DNA from: Stenocarpella maydis
Taxonomy: Eukaryota > Ascomycota > Sordariomycetes > Diaporthales > Diaporthaceae
DNA: 64,000 nucleotides
NCBI GenBank assembly: GCA_002270565.1
Contig: NQMI01000037.1
Location: 67,637 to 131,636, forward strand
Reading direction: 5' to 3'
Positions 12,675 to 24,927 of this stretch are shown here, piece after piece. Every line of letters begins with the position of its first letter. The stretch's first letter is position 1. The translations under genes were made by a program, and so were the position numbers. Below the pieces are notes generated by a model. The model saw nothing but the letters and a program-made list of their open reading frames with translations. It was not told the origin of the DNA and did no database searches.

Positions 12675-15306
12675 GGTCTGGAAGCCCTGGGAACCCTGCC
12701 TCGCTGCTCACTTGCTGGACTCGCAACAACGTCAGAGGGTATTGACGTCGGCGTTGCACATACATCATGTCCCCGTCCAGCTGCGCCTCTTGCCATGACT
12801 GACGGCGAGCCGAGTAGCGAGTACGAGCCAGACCCCCCCCCCGGGCGGGGACGAGTCTGCCGCATTCAAGTACTCCTTCACGCTTGCACTGTAGGCTACA
12901 GTCGTCTCGGGCTATACCAGAGACATAGAGTTGCGAGCGGGATTAAAAACTCTGCCTGGCGTCATAGCCTGACGTAGGCCAATACGCCGCAGTCATAGGG
13001 CGTGCTAATCTACAGAAGGCCTGCTTTGTGTCCGTCGTTTCATACTGTCGCCCGAATCGGCAGCCAGACCTCCAGGCTTCGACGTAAAAGGATGGTGGCG
13101 GCGACATAGTTGCAGATCGCGATGCGTCGTCGGCGGGGTTGATGTCTACCACTGCCTGAGCCCTTGCGGACAGGCTACGTCTCAATGTACTACTGTACTT
13201 GGGCAGTAGACATGCCCCCGAGGCAGCGCCGTCCTTCTTCTCCTCAGAGGGCATGATTGCCTTTCTGGCAGGTAGTTGGGACCCTGACGCATTCCTGGCC
13301 AATGCAGACTTCTGGCAGTCACACCAAGGGCAGAAGTGTTATGATGAGAGCGAGCGAGGCTTAGCTACCAACAGCACTGCAGGCCAACGCCCTCGGGGTG
13401 ACCCGTTCCTCTGGACCCCAACCTCGGCACATGCACGCAGGCTGCTTGGCATCGCGATCGTTTTCTCACTGGGAAGCCCATCCTATGGCATCACCTCACC
13501 CGGGCCACCACACCCTCACGGTTGCTCTCCAGGTGCTGCAGGACTCTTTCCTGAACCTCGCTCGAGGGCTCGTGCTCGTTTGGGGAGGCTAGCCGCGCCT
13601 CCCGCAACGCAACGCCCTGGGGACGGGGGCTTGCGATTGGCACCTCGTCGCCTCGTTGGCTGCTAGGACTGTGGGGCGAGGATGCGGCGCATCAAGGTTT
13701 GGAGGATCTGCCAGGTACGGGTTACCGTCTGTCACTTGGATCCCATGCCATTAACCCAGATAATCAACTATATAGTCCCATGTTTTTAGAGTTCAGCTGA
13801 GCGGGCTATCCCAATCATCCACAGGTGGTGCTCGCCTGTTGGCGTCCGCTGGTCTGGCCAATTGGGGTGGCGCTGTCTCGGGCATGCCTCGTCACCAACA
13901 GCTTCATCTCAGGTTTGTGCGGAGAGCAGGCCTCGTCCGACAGGGACTATCTTGTCAACAGCGTGCTGGGAGACGCCTGCCTCGACCCGACTCAGCACCG
14001 TCCCGAGTTCCAGGGCAATATACCACGTTGGGATACATGCCGTAGATCTCCCTGTCGCCATGTCGAGGGAGAGACCTAGCGGGCCCGCCGCCATAGCGAG
14101 CAGGATGCGCTGTCGGGAGAGCGTCGGGAGAGAAGGTTGACGCGTAGATCCCTCCCGGCCCCCCATGCTTGTTCGCTTTGATGGCCCACGATGCGGCTGA
14201 CCAAGGTGTTGGCGATGAACTCTGCCACAGCGCGGCCATCCCTTTCCCCCCGCCCGCCGGTGCCGCCCGCCTCGGCTGTTTCAAACCTATTTTGGACTCC
14301 GACAAAGATGGAAGTGGCCCCGTCCATTGCTAGTCCTGCATTGAAATGCGTGCCTGGGCGCTGGCGTGTAACCGTTCCTTTGTGGGCAGTCTGCTCCGGC
14401 CGGACGCCCTCGGCAACAAGCGACCACCAGCGCCCGAGGTTCTGCCACGTTTTGGAACGCCATTTTGATGTTCGATCGGTGAGTGCGCACGCGTCTACGT
14501 GCGGCATGATGCCGATGACGACGGTTGATGTTTTGCCTTTAGGCCGGCAGAGCCTGCGCGGGCGCTTTTCTGCCCAAAGCACGCTGACGAGGCTTTATGG
14601 CGGCGGTACTATGTTTCCTGCACGTGCGAGAACATCAGTGGATATGAGTCGGGCGATGCTTTTCACGTCTACCCAACCACCCAGGGCGACGAACGAGATC
14701 CCGCCCCAAGGGGTGATCCGGTAGAACTCCGGGGGCACGGCATTTTCTCATCTCCTATCTTTCCATGCTGCACGTCCATGGGTTACCACATGTTACCACC
14801 CGGGCGCGGTTGACATCTCGGGGAGTACTGCCTGCTCTTCTGACGGCCGGCTGTCATTCGACAGAGAGAGGGCACGGCCGTTTGTGGCGTACGCCATAGG
14901 TCCTATGTAAGGTGAGACAATCCTGAACCGCCGTCACTGCCGAGTCACATCTAAGGTGTCACGGCTTTCTGCGATACCACCGCGGTGTACGTCAAGATGA
15001 CAGCTGGACCCGAACGAGGACTCGGATGCGGGGTGTTGGTTCTATGTCGTCGTCCAGAATACCTAAACAGGTTATTGTTTGCGGACGTGGCTCGTTTGTT
15101 TCCAGCATGTAGAACAGGCTAAGGTCGAGGACAACTTCGACTAGTATATGACAACTATTCCTCGCAGCCTCGCACCCAATTTGACAAGACCGTTAGAAAG
15201 AAGAAAAAACAGCATATGATCGACTATGATCACCAGTCTTGTCCGAACTCTGCAGCAGAGACGGAGGCCGCCGCCGGAGAAACCGGTGCTGTGCATTCAT
15301 GCATGA

Positions 15307-15322
15307 CCCCCCCCCCCCCCCC
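15307..15322. repeat. Run of 16 C
   Basis: A homopolymer of 16 cytosines in non-coding DNA. Its length may be unreliable in the assembly. Confidence 0.85.
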
Positions 15323-16900
15323 TCCCAAGGTGTTGAGTCGTCGACCAAGGTGCAGGCACAGCCTTGCGGCTTTGTCCCGGGGCAGCCGGGTCGGTTCGGT
15401 TCAGCCTGACCAATATCTCTTGCTCCCGAGCGATCACACCCCCGGCCCTGCCTACCTATACTATAAGATGTGCGCATATGCAGTGTCTCTGAGCATGTTG
15501 TCCCCGTGCGATCTGGCGGGGAGGGCAGGCAGGTGTCGCACCTGTCGTGATTGATGCGTGCAGAATGCCTGGTGGACGCTTCCCGCATTGCAGCCCCTGC
15601 CGTGCATTACCTGGGTGCTGCGCAATCCTTATATCCAGGGCCCGGCATTGCTCATGAGGATGGGACGGCCGGGGCGGGGGGACCTCTGCGTGACAATTAT
15701 GCCGGCGATCAGCCCTGGGATCAACCGTCGTGCCCGAGACCAGGTTCACGCTTGACAGTGGCTTGCCTGGCGATTGGCTTGTGCATTTTATACAGCAGCG
15801 AGATGGGATGGACCCAAAGGTCTGTGTTGTTTCGTGTAGATTAGCTGGTTCACGAGCGGCAGGCGTCACCTTCACTCGTCAGGTCCCACGATGTATCCTG
15901 TGGGATGGGTGACTTTGTGCCATGCGATGCAATTCTCCTCCCCCATCCCCTGCCACACCTATAGCATGTCACATTACGACAGTTCGGCCGATGTGTCTTG
16001 GGTTTGTGCTGTTCCTGAACTCAATTCATGGGTAGCCTGTCAGGACCCGCACGGCCTCCTTACTAATACTACTTGGCTGAAGCATAGGACTCGGCTGGCG
16101 ATATGTCTCTGAGGCAGGACTCCCGCAGAAATGTGCCATGGCGGGAAGGGAAGTGGGAAGAGTAAAACCCTAATACACGGTAGCATTGACATCTCGCCTA
16201 TCTGAGATCGGAGCAGATGCCAAATACTGGGGGGCGCCCCATACCAGATACGCCCCAAGGAGGAGAAGCCGCACGGGCGAGCGCGGACAGTAAAAATTGA
16301 CCATTGACTATCCACCTGCCGCGGCCGCGTTCCGGCCGGTGATAGCAGTAGCGGTTGACGGGTGTGGCTTGTCACGTCCCTCGAGACTCGTTAGATTCGC
16401 GGTCGGCCCTGGGCTGCCCAGATGGACAGGTCACATCGCGCGCCGATGGACGTGACGGAAGAGGAAATCCTGATCAGTGCACGGAATGTCATGAGCGTCG
16501 AAGAGGAAAGGCGCGGAGGGAAGGGTCTGGGGTGGCTTTTCCGAGAGAAGGGAAAGGAAGGGAAGGCTGGCCTTCTGCTGGGGATGGTACTGCTGTACTG
16601 TGTAGAGGGCGGATCCCGTAGCGTTCTCGTGCGTGCTCGCCCGGCTTGGGTGTGACTTGGAGGACCATTAGCTTCTGGACGGTCTCACGGACTGGGTTCT
16701 ATGCTATATACACAGTATCAAGTGGCGGATGGTACAGAAAATCTCTCCAGAGTGCAGGGGCGACCTTCCACAAGCACCGGATCTGCCATTTGACGCCCGA
16801 TGCATGCCTGATCAGCACCGTAGCAGCTGCTGAGGCCCGGTGGTGGAGGCTCGTTTCGTAATGGACCTTCCCTCAATAACACGGGCCCAGTCAGCTAAGC

Positions 16901-18774
16901 TCACGGCGCGGCGGCGCCGGCAGCATTCGCCTCGTCGGCACGCTGGACGCACTCCTCCAGCACCTGCCAGAACTTGGTGGTATCGAGGCCCCTCGGTATC
17001 CGCACGCCTTCCTCCCCAGCCGGAAGCAGCGTTGCGATGGTCCGGCCCAGCTGTGAGCCCCGATGCAGGGCGTCGGCGTGGGTACCCTCTGTGAGGACCT
17101 TGACGGCGAAGCGCTCACGCTTGTTCGGGTGGTCCGAGGACGAGTTGGGGTCGCACTCGTCAAAGGCAATCTCCCATTTGGTGCCCGTCAGTACCGCAGC
17201 TACGGCCAGCGGATCGTGTAGAGGAGGGCCCTCAATGATACCAAATACGTCCCTGTAATGTACAGGCGAGATTGTTAGATCCAATAGATTACGCCGAGGG
17301 AGCACACATAGCCAGTCACAGTGCACACTCACTTGTACGTCTTTGCAAAGAACATGAGCAACTCAACGAGCATGGTGCGGAGGACTGTCTTGCCAACTCT
17401 CGGCCCGGTAGTCTCAACCGGCTGCGTCTTGGCGTCGTTCAGAGATGCCCTGTCGGCCCCATAGAGGAGAAGCTCTTGGACATCCTGTCTCGCGAGCACA
17501 AGATGTGTCGTGTCCAGAGGCAGGATGGTGGTTTTTGCTGCGAGTTCCTCTGTCTCAAATATGAACGCTGCGGCCTCAGGATCGATGATAATGTTGCTGT
17601 ACATTTAGAGATGAGCAAGACGGCCAGATAATCAGGAACTGCGCGTGTATCCTGTGCTCCGGATAAATCGCAGGTATGGAACCTGTTTCGTATATTGCCG
17701 AAGGCCAGACGACAGCACCACCGAGAGCCGGGGCGATACTGATGAGCATAGCACGGGCGCAACGGATTGGGAAGGACACATGACACTTACAACTCGGCCC
17801 ACGGCGTCCAGTTCCCAATGCGAGCCTTACCATCGACAATGCCGTATACAGCGCTGGTGAAGCCGTCTCCCACCGCGCCTCCCATAAGACTCAGCCCCTT
17901 GACATGACCGATCAGATCCGGATAAGTCTGGAACAGCTTGGCAGCATTCGTCAGGCTGCCTGTCGCGACGACCCAGGCGGTGCCGGGCTTGCATGACCGC
18001 AGCGCAGCGGCAGCAGCGTCGATGGCCGGGACGTCTCTGCGCGGCTGGACCAGCGGCTCGGGCAGCAGGGCGGTCCCGTCCAGACCGCTCTCGCCGTGGA
18101 TGTCCTCGGCGTTCTCGGACAGGCGCGGCCTCTGCAGAGGCGACGAGGCGCCCGGGTAGATCGGGATGCGGTCGTGCATCCCGATGGCCGTGAGCACGCT
18201 GGTGGCGTTCCACGTCGTTTTCCTGGTAAGCGCGGGTGTCTGGTCAGCTGTGGGGTCCCCGCCTGCCTCGTATTGCCATCAGAGATGGTCGGAAGGTTGA
18301 CGCGTTCGCCCTCCGGACCGGGATCTGCCAAACCAAGAGAGAGAGGCGCGCCGCGGGCTTGGGCCAGCCATTCATGCTTTCCCCGGACCTTCCGATGCGC
18401 GGGAGACGTACTCTAACGGGGCATTGCCAAAGACGGTTGATATGCCCAGAAGTTTGATGCCGGGGTGATATGCCGCGAGGATAATGGCGAAGACGTCCTG
18501 GAATGCGGTTAGTGTGGGCAACCAACAGGTCTCGCGGACGAGGCGCTTCCGGATGAGCTGGGACATGAGCTGCGGTGAAGCAGACAGTCTTCACCCATTC
18601 CCACTGAGAGACGTGCAGAACCCTCATGATTTATCTGAATCACAGCTTGTCTCAGACTGCCCATGATGGCAGTCTAGATAGCAAGCACGGGAATCAGGAG
18701 TGCTTGCAGATCTAACTCACGTCGTGTCCAGGGTCGGCGTCCAGCCAGACTGGAACTCTGTCGTCCTCGGCCAT
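16901..18774 (-). CDS. Inosine/uridine-preferring nucleoside hydrolase
   Basis: Five exons (18774-18721, 18497-18412, 18222-17791, 17596-17333, 17252-16901) with introns of 223, 189, 194 and 80 bp, all GT-AG, join in frame to 395 residues. The N terminus has the family signature DADPGHDD at residues 12-19, whose aspartates bind calcium in the active site. The middle has LMGGA and WTPWAEFN followed by DPEA near residues 185-198, and the catalytic GPPLHDP falls at residues 287-293 (His291, Asp292). Such enzymes cleave the N-glycosidic bond of ribonucleosides to free base and ribose in purine and pyrimidine salvage; some fungal members instead act on related ribosides. There is no obvious signal peptide, so cytosolic action is likely. 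Substrate preference cannot be read from the sequence. The splice junctions rebuild each motif exactly, which supports the model strongly. Confidence 0.93.
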
Positions 18775-19162
18775 GTCGGCAGGATGGGCTGTGCCTAGTT
18801 ATTCAGACGCGTAAGAAGCAAGAATGGAGGATTCTGGAGGGCGGCCGTGAGAAGAATGGCCTATCGGTAGCTCGAGCGTGTTGCAAGGACGCGGTCGGGT
18901 CTCCGAGGCGGACCTCCAGGATGCCCACTTCTTTGCGGCGCCTGCCCCGGCAATGCGCACTCGTCCGTGATTGAGAGGCACCTGTGCATCACACCCAGCA
19001 CTGGGTAATACCATGGGAAATTCAATCATCTTTTTCTGCAGTCATACAGCGGTACGAGGAGAGGGTTTTGAATGTCTTTGCGAGTGCAAAAGGGTATCGT
19101 CTATTCCGCATCTGGCTGCTGTCGCAGATATAAGCCAGCCGCCGTGGGCCGCAGCCTGCCCG
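18775..19162. other. Intergenic, promoter side of the nucleoside hydrolase gene
   Basis: This 388-bp spacer separates the 3' end of the RED/IK gene from the start of the nucleoside hydrolase gene, both on the minus strand. No frame or repeat of note was seen. Confidence 0.5.
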
Positions 19163-20880
19163 TCACGGCCCAGCTGCCTTCCTCTTCTCGAGGACCTTCA
19201 TCACATCTGCAACACTATTGACGTCCCCCTTCTTTTTCTTGGGGTCTCGCTTGCGCTTGGGCTTGCCGCCGCCTCCGTCTTCACCGTCATCGTCATCGCC
19301 CCACCTGGAAAGCTTGGTCTTGCCGTCGTCTGCCAGCTCCTCCTCATCCGCCAGACGGTTCGTGCCGAAGCCTAGGTCCAAGTCCTCAGCATCACGGTCT
19401 GCGGACGCTATCATCTTCTTGAGCCTCTCTTGCCGCTCGGCCTCCTTCTGCTCTTCCTCCGACTTGGTCGCTGCGTTAAGCGTCTTTGCTTTCTTGAGGG
19501 CAGCTAGCACCGACGGGTCGTTCATGGCCGGCCGTGCATTCTGTTCCTCAGATATCAAGCTGGACTTGAAATAGTTGCGAGGGTGTTGCGCTTGCGGCTT
19601 CGGCGGCGGCGGCATGTCCTCCCCAGTGCCCTGCCCTTCGGAGTCGACCTCACCATCGCTCTTTGGTGATCGAGACCTCGCCTTGGCCTTCTTCTTCGAC
19701 CCGTCATCATCAGTTTCATTACTGTCATCTGAGTCCGATGATATGCCACCTAGTGGGTCGTAATCTGACTCCACGTCCGAGAACATTGCTACGTCCTCGT
19801 CCGCCTTTGTTTGCTCCTCCAGCTTCTTCTTGTAGTATTCCGGGACTTCCATACCCAGCACCTCGGCTTTCGTGTCGACCTTGAATGCTTCGCGTTCTTT
19901 TTCGACTTCTGCTGCAGCTTTTCGGACCTTGCGCTTCTCGTTGCCGTCCTCGTCGACGATGATAAGCACCTCTCTGCCTTTGGCGTCGCGCTCAATCCTT
20001 GAGCCAGCCTCCTTCTTGGCGCCAATCTTCTTGAATCTTGACCCCAGGGCCGACTCCTGCTGAGCTTTGGCGGCTTCACGGGCAGCCTTCATCTCAGCCA
20101 GGATCTGGTCCCTGGTCCGCTTCTGGCCGGGAACCAAGGCTCTGGTGGCTAGTTGTCCCTTCTTTCGAGCCCTCTCCCTCTCGATAGCGGTAACCTCCTT
20201 CTCCTCCAATTGTTCAAAGGCATCGTCCACCTCCTTGTCCGTGGGTTCGTCGTCCCTCTCGGGCGACGGCTCTGTTTTCTCTTGACGGGGCTTAGCTCCG
20301 CTGAAGACATCCTCGCCTTTCCTGACCCTCTCGAGTAACTTGAAGTCGAGGCCCTTAATCAAGTGCGTGCTCGACAGATCACCGCCGGCGATCTCGTCCC
20401 TCAGCCTCTCAAATGTAGCTCTATCAATCTCCTCTTTCTTGAAGGATTCCTCAAGCGCCTGTATGCGCGCGGCCTTGTCGTCCTCCTCCTGTCCTGCCTG
20501 TCTTTGTTTTGCTCGGTCTACATAGCCCTCTGCAAACTTGGTGCCCTTCGGCGCAGAGGTTCGGAACTTTTCCTTCGGTCGGTCTTGCTCGTTACGGTCG
20601 GCAAGCTGTCGCGCAAAGTCAAGACGGCCTGCACCAGCGACGGACCGTCTGTGAAAAAAAGATCGTTTGTCAGCAGGGAAACTTGATATTCTGACGCAAT
20701 CTGATAAGCTGAGGCGGGTACTCACGGTGTCATCGGAATACTGGACTTCAGTCGGGATCCGAGGGCAGAGGACACGGCACTTCCAGTCGCTCGTGGAGAC
20801 GGTGATGCGCCATCCTGATGTGTGCTCGGGGACTTGGCCGAGTTGGCGAGGAGGAGCTTTCGAAACTGCTCGTTATTCAT
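19163..20880 (-). CDS. RED/IK-family spliceosomal protein
   Basis: Exon 1 (20880-20726) and exon 2 (20648-19163) are joined over a 77-bp intron (GTGAGT...TTTCACAG), giving 546 residues. The N terminus MNNEQFRKLLL, a central block rich in charged residues with DQILAEMKAAR, and the C-terminal lysine/aspartate-rich tail match the RED_N/IK family. In animals and fission yeast these proteins (RED, Saf4-associated) belong to the activated spliceosome B complex together with SMU1 and are needed for splicing of some introns. Long Glu/Lys/Asp stretches and the RSRSPKSD segment fit a nuclear splicing factor. It is arranged head to head with REV1, 447 bp apart. The long in-frame extension upstream of the second exon is intronic and was excluded. 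Confidence 0.85.
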
Positions 20881-21327
20881 ATTGCACCACCTGCTCCGGG
20901 CAAGACGATCCCCAGCCGTACAGCAGACTGTCAAGGTAAAAAGATATGGAATGGTGCTGGGTGTTAGCACCCCCCCCTTTCCCCAGCCAGAGCTTATTGA
21001 AAGATAGCCCTTGAGGGTTAGGGGTGCCGGTCATTTCTTCAAGTGGTCGGCTGCGTTCGTGGCGACGGACCACGCGTTACCATCAATTCAACCTGTAACC
21101 GCGATGCAACACGCCTTTCACACGACATACAGCATGCTCAGGCCGGTATGACCGGCTTCGCTAATACCGCTACAGAGCTTCTAAGCAGTCTTTGAGCTGA
21201 AACTTGTCTTCTTGGACGCTTGCTCGGGCGGTCGAGCACCATGACTCTAATATTGCTCCCGTCTCAACTTGGCTTGCACCGAAAGAAGGTCTGATGCCCC
21301 ACGCCTTTCTCTGAGCTTTCTTTCAAA
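20881..21327. promoter_or_regulatory. Shared bidirectional promoter region of RED/IK and REV1 genes
   Basis: The two start codons face away from each other with 447 bp between them, so both promoters and leaders must lie here. No strong TATA box was noticed, as expected for housekeeping genes. Confidence 0.6.
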
Positions 21328-24300
21328 ATGGGGAGCCGTATTGAGAAGAATTCAAACGCGGTGCGTAAGCGCATCGAGGATCATACCTTCTCCGACGAGG
21401 CTGGCGAGGAATACGAACCCAGCACCTTTGGAGGCTTCAGTGACTACTTCCGGCGCAAGAAAATCAAGCTTCAGAACTTGGATGCCGAGCTTCGCGAGGC
21501 TAGCAGCAAGCCACAAATCTTCAAAGGCGTCGTCGCTCATGTGTCCGGATACACACAGCCGCCTCTGCATGTCTTGCACAAGCAGCTCGTCGAGCATGGC
21601 GCAGGTTTCCTACAGTATTTGGACTCCAAGACCATGGCCACGCACATCATCGCCTCGTCGCTTACGCCCAAGAAGGCTACCGAGTTCAGCAGCTACAGGA
21701 TAGTAAGGCCGGCCTGGGTTGTCGATTCCATTGCTGCGGGCCGCATGCTACCGTGGACTGATTACCGAGTGATCCATGAGGGTCCCAGGCAGAAAGTCAT
21801 CGAATTCGGAGACGATGGAAAGATCTCCTCACAGGCGCATACACCACAGAGAGGATATCACGACCAGATTCAGAGCAGCTTCTACACAAGCCAGTTCAAG
21901 AAACCTGCTACCCCTGTGGACAGGGTGAACTTCCCAAGCTCATCTGTCACGGCACCAATCCCGACTCCCTCCACGTATACGCCTTCGAGACTCAGTGCCC
22001 CTGAAACTATTGAGGACTATGACGATGATGCCTTGAAAGACCTGGAAATGGCAGATTTCAATACATCCTCGCCCGCACCTGAGGAGCCCTCAGGTGCCGC
22101 CGGTGATGATGAAGTGACCTCCACGGCTGCGGGAAGTCCAGCTGCAGAGGTGAAGGAGGCTGTTCAGGACAATGTAGTCTCGCAGCCACCCAAGGAAGTT
22201 CAGCCCGACCCAGCCCGTCCTGCCTCTCACACCTCTGCTCTCACTTCTGAGGAGCATAACGCATGGCTCCTATCCGACCCGAGACTGAGAAAGTCCTCAA
22301 CCGCGAACCCGGACTTCCTCAAGCAGTACTACTCAGAGAGCCGCTTACATCGTCTTTCTACATGGAAAGCAGAACTTAAGTCCAAGATGCAGAAGCTCGC
22401 CAGCGAGAAAGGCAACAGCGCCACGAAGGCTATCAAGCGCCGGCCTGGTGCTCGGCAATATATCATGCACGTGGACTTTGACAGTTTCTTTTGCGCGGTG
22501 TCTCTCAAGAACGCCCCCGAATATGTCGACAAGCCCGCCGTAGTGGCACACGGCACCGGCACAGGGTCAGAGATTGCATCTTGTAATTATCCCGCGCGGA
22601 AATTTGGTGTCAAGAATGGGATGTGGATGAAACGAGCGCTGGAACTTTGCGCAGACATCAAGGTCCTGCCCTATGATTTCCCCGCATATGAGGAGGCCAG
22701 TAGGCTGTTCTACGAAGCTATTCTAGAAGTGGGTGGTGTCGTTCAGAGCGTCAGTATTGATGAGGCTCTAGTTGATGTCACCACGCTTGTACTGAATGCT
22801 TCTGGGTCGTACGGCCACGGTATCTCTGAAGGGAGTATCTGGAGAGAGCAGGAAAAGGCTGATGAGCTTGCTGGTGAACTGCGCAAGCGCATCAGGGAAC
22901 GAACGGGGTGCCATGTCTCCGTAGGCATCGGCGGAAACATTCTGCTCGCTAAGGTTGCACTCCGCAAAGCGAAGCCGGCGGGACAATACCAGATCAAGCC
23001 AGAAGAGATCCTCGCCTTCCTAGGCGAGCTCAAGGTAGAAGACCTGCCCGGTGTGGCATACAGCATTGGCGGCAAGCTGGAGGAAATAGGGATCAGGTTG
23101 GTCAAGGATATCAGAGAGGTCTCGAAGGAGCGTCTGGTATCTGTACTAGGCCCGAAGACGGGAGAGAAGATCTGGGAATACTCAAGGGGCATCGATCGTG
23201 CTGAAGTGGGCGACGTTGCCATCCGCAAGTCCGTCTCGGCAGAAGTCAACTGGGGAATCCGCTTCCTCAACCAGCCCGAGGCGGAGGAATTTGTGATGAA
23301 TCTTTGCAAAGAGCTAGAGAAACGCTTGTTGAACGAGGGTGTCAAGGGCACAAATCTCACAATGAAGATCATGCGGCGAGCCTTAGACGCGCCGATGGAC
23401 CCTGCAAAACACCTGGGCCATGGGAAGTGCGACACATTCAACAAAAGCACAGTATTTGGCGTCGCGACCCATGATGCTGAGAAAATTGGCAAGGTGGCTG
23501 TCGCGATACTGCGATCTTTCAAGTTCAGCCCTGGAGACCTGCGAGGTCTAGGTGTCCAGATGCAAAGACTGGAACCGATCAAGCCATCAGCAGCTCCTGA
23601 CGGGAGCCAAAAAAGACTCAGTTTCGGCGCATTCGGGAATACTGGCGGCTCTCATTCATCAAAGAAGCCGGTGGCGCCTGTAGCTCCAATGGGTCTTGAT
23701 GACATCTCCGATGCGTGGAGCCCTGCGAAATCGAAGGCTGAGACTTTCCAGGTCCGGCGAGACGTGTCCGAGGACCCTATCTCGGATAATCCACTGACGC
23801 CTCGCAAGGCGAAAGGACCGTCCATCCACCCTGCTCTCGCGCTGTCCAGGGCAAATGAGGCCGACGAGAAGGCCAATACGCCGTTGAACGTCAGGGGAAC
23901 GCAGTTTATCATGCCATCGAATCCGGACCCGGAAGTTGTCGCCGCGCTACCCCAAGACATCCGGAGCCGGCTGATGGCACAGCAACCGCGTCCAGATCCT
24001 GATTCTGCACTGTCAAGAGATGGCTCACCTGCTTTGCAGCACAGCAGCGGCCCTCGGTCGCGCGGTCAGAGTCCAGCTCCGGAAGATCCACATATCCCAC
24101 AGGATATCGATCTCGAAGTGTTCAATGCTCTCCCGGACGATATGAAGGCCGAGGTGCTTGCCCAGTACGCCCCGCAAAGTAGAAATGGGCGGAGCATTCC
24201 CGCCCAACCGCAATCACCGCGCCGGGACCGGATCACCCGCCCACAACCGCAGAGAAGCCCCGCCAAAAGAGGCCGTGGCCGTGGTGGAATGCGAGGCATG

Positions 24301-24927
24301 TTAAGCAGGACGCGCGAGAGACAGCGGGACGCCAGCTCCGGACTCATGCAGACGAGCTTCGTCACGACGGCTAACAGGCGATCGGCACTGGAGAATGAAG
24401 CCGATGACATCGAGGAGCTTGACCAAGCGTTCCTCGCTGAGCTGCCAGAGGATGTCCGCAAGGAGGTTCTAACCGATCACCGCCGGCGTAAACTTGCGAA
24501 AAAGTCGGGACTAGGCCTCAACCTCAAAGGCCCGGGGCGTCGTAATGCCGCGGATCGAGCACAGGAGACGACAGGTGGACAAACAACAATTCCCTTCCCA
24601 AAGCCTCCAGCCAAGGTCGCATTTACAGCAACCACGATCTCCTCTATCCAGGAGGTGAAGGATATGTTGAGTGCCTGGCATCGGGAGACGGAGGACGAAG
24701 GGCCACACAAGGATGATGTTGAGGTGTTTGAGAAGTATATTGCCCGCGTCGTGATGGAGGAGAGGGACATGGAAAAGGCCAAGAAGCTCATACGGTGGCT
24801 TGACTGGCTTGTTGACGACGGTGAGGATACTAGGGGAAGAAAGGGGTGGATGGAAGCTTTCGATAGCGTCAAGAATGCTGTCTATCGGGCGCTGGAAGAA
24901 AGAGGACTGGGACCTATGGCGCTCTGA
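21328..24927 (+). CDS. rev1: REV1, Y-family translesion DNA polymerase (deoxycytidyl transferase)
   Basis: One uninterrupted frame of 1199 residues. A BRCT domain lies at about residues 60-150. The catalytic Y-family domain starts with MHVDFDSFF (Asp383 and Asp385) and carries SIDEA with Asp478 and Glu479, the metal-binding acidic residues. Three ubiquitin-binding-like motifs, each built around L-P, sit at about 865-890, 925-950 and 1030-1048. The last 110 residues resemble the Rev1 C-terminal domain that docks polymerase zeta. REV1 inserts dCMP opposite abasic and damaged template sites and is the scaffold of mutagenic lesion bypass in the nucleus. The length is close to that of fungal orthologues. 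Start chosen at the first Met, which leaves a short helix before the BRCT domain. Confidence 0.95.
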   Translation: MGSRIEKNSNAVRKRIEDHTFSDEAGEEYEPSTFGGFSDYFRRKKIKLQNLDAELREASSKPQIFKGVVAHVSGYTQPPLHVLHKQLVEHGAGFLQYLDSKTMATHIIASSLTPKKATEFSSYRIVRPAWVVDSIAAGRMLPWTDYRVIHEGPRQKVIEFGDDGKISSQAHTPQRGYHDQIQSSFYTSQFKKPATPVDRVNFPSSSVTAPIPTPSTYTPSRLSAPETIEDYDDDALKDLEMADFNTSSPAPEEPSGAAGDDEVTSTAAGSPAAEVKEAVQDNVVSQPPKEVQPDPARPASHTSALTSEEHNAWLLSDPRLRKSSTANPDFLKQYYSESRLHRLSTWKAELKSKMQKLASEKGNSATKAIKRRPGARQYIMHVDFDSFFCAVSLKNAPEYVDKPAVVAHGTGTGSEIASCNYPARKFGVKNGMWMKRALELCADIKVLPYDFPAYEEASRLFYEAILEVGGVVQSVSIDEALVDVTTLVLNASGSYGHGISEGSIWREQEKADELAGELRKRIRERTGCHVSVGIGGNILLAKVALRKAKPAGQYQIKPEEILAFLGELKVEDLPGVAYSIGGKLEEIGIRLVKDIREVSKERLVSVLGPKTGEKIWEYSRGIDRAEVGDVAIRKSVSAEVNWGIRFLNQPEAEEFVMNLCKELEKRLLNEGVKGTNLTMKIMRRALDAPMDPAKHLGHGKCDTFNKSTVFGVATHDAEKIGKVAVAILRSFKFSPGDLRGLGVQMQRLEPIKPSAAPDGSQKRLSFGAFGNTGGSHSSKKPVAPVAPMGLDDISDAWSPAKSKAETFQVRRDVSEDPISDNPLTPRKAKGPSIHPALALSRANEADEKANTPLNVRGTQFIMPSNPDPEVVAALPQDIRSRLMAQQPRPDPDSALSRDGSPALQHSSGPRSRGQSPAPEDPHIPQDIDLEVFNALPDDMKAEVLAQYAPQSRNGRSIPAQPQSPRRDRITRPQPQRSPAKRGRGRGGMRGMLSRTRERQRDASSGLMQTSFVTTANRRSALENEADDIEELDQAFLAELPEDVRKEVLTDHRRRKLAKKSGLGLNLKGPGRRNAADRAQETTGGQTTIPFPKPPAKVAFTATTISSIQEVKDMLSAWHRETEDEGPHKDDVEVFEKYIARVVMEERDMEKAKKLIRWLDWLVDDGEDTRGRKGWMEAFDSVKNAVYRALEERGLGPMAL

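Larger units (their letters stand above)
3561..16890. other. Gene-free stretch of about 13 kb
   Basis: Many open frames of 60-264 codons occur on both strands, yet none has a recognisable domain, biased composition typical of the neighbours, or credible splice continuity. The longest (4490-5284 +, 11226-11918 +, 11183-10548 -, 12375 and below) overlap equally long frames on the opposite strand, as expected of GC-rich non-coding DNA. The base composition is similar to the flanking intergenic DNA and is not the AT-rich TpA-loaded pattern of RIP-mutated transposons. It holds several simple repeats and a hairpin listed separately. It may be regulatory DNA, contain long non-coding RNAs, or be very old repeat remains. 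Confidence 0.55.

Noticed and set aside
14076..14724. Overlapping open frames on both strands (168 and 177 codons)
   Set aside because: The minus frame has a faintly protein-like middle, but no motif or splice continuation could be found, so it was not called.
22743..23582. 279-codon minus-strand frame inside REV1
   Set aside because: Lies wholly within the catalytic part of REV1 on the other strand and has no recognisable domain.
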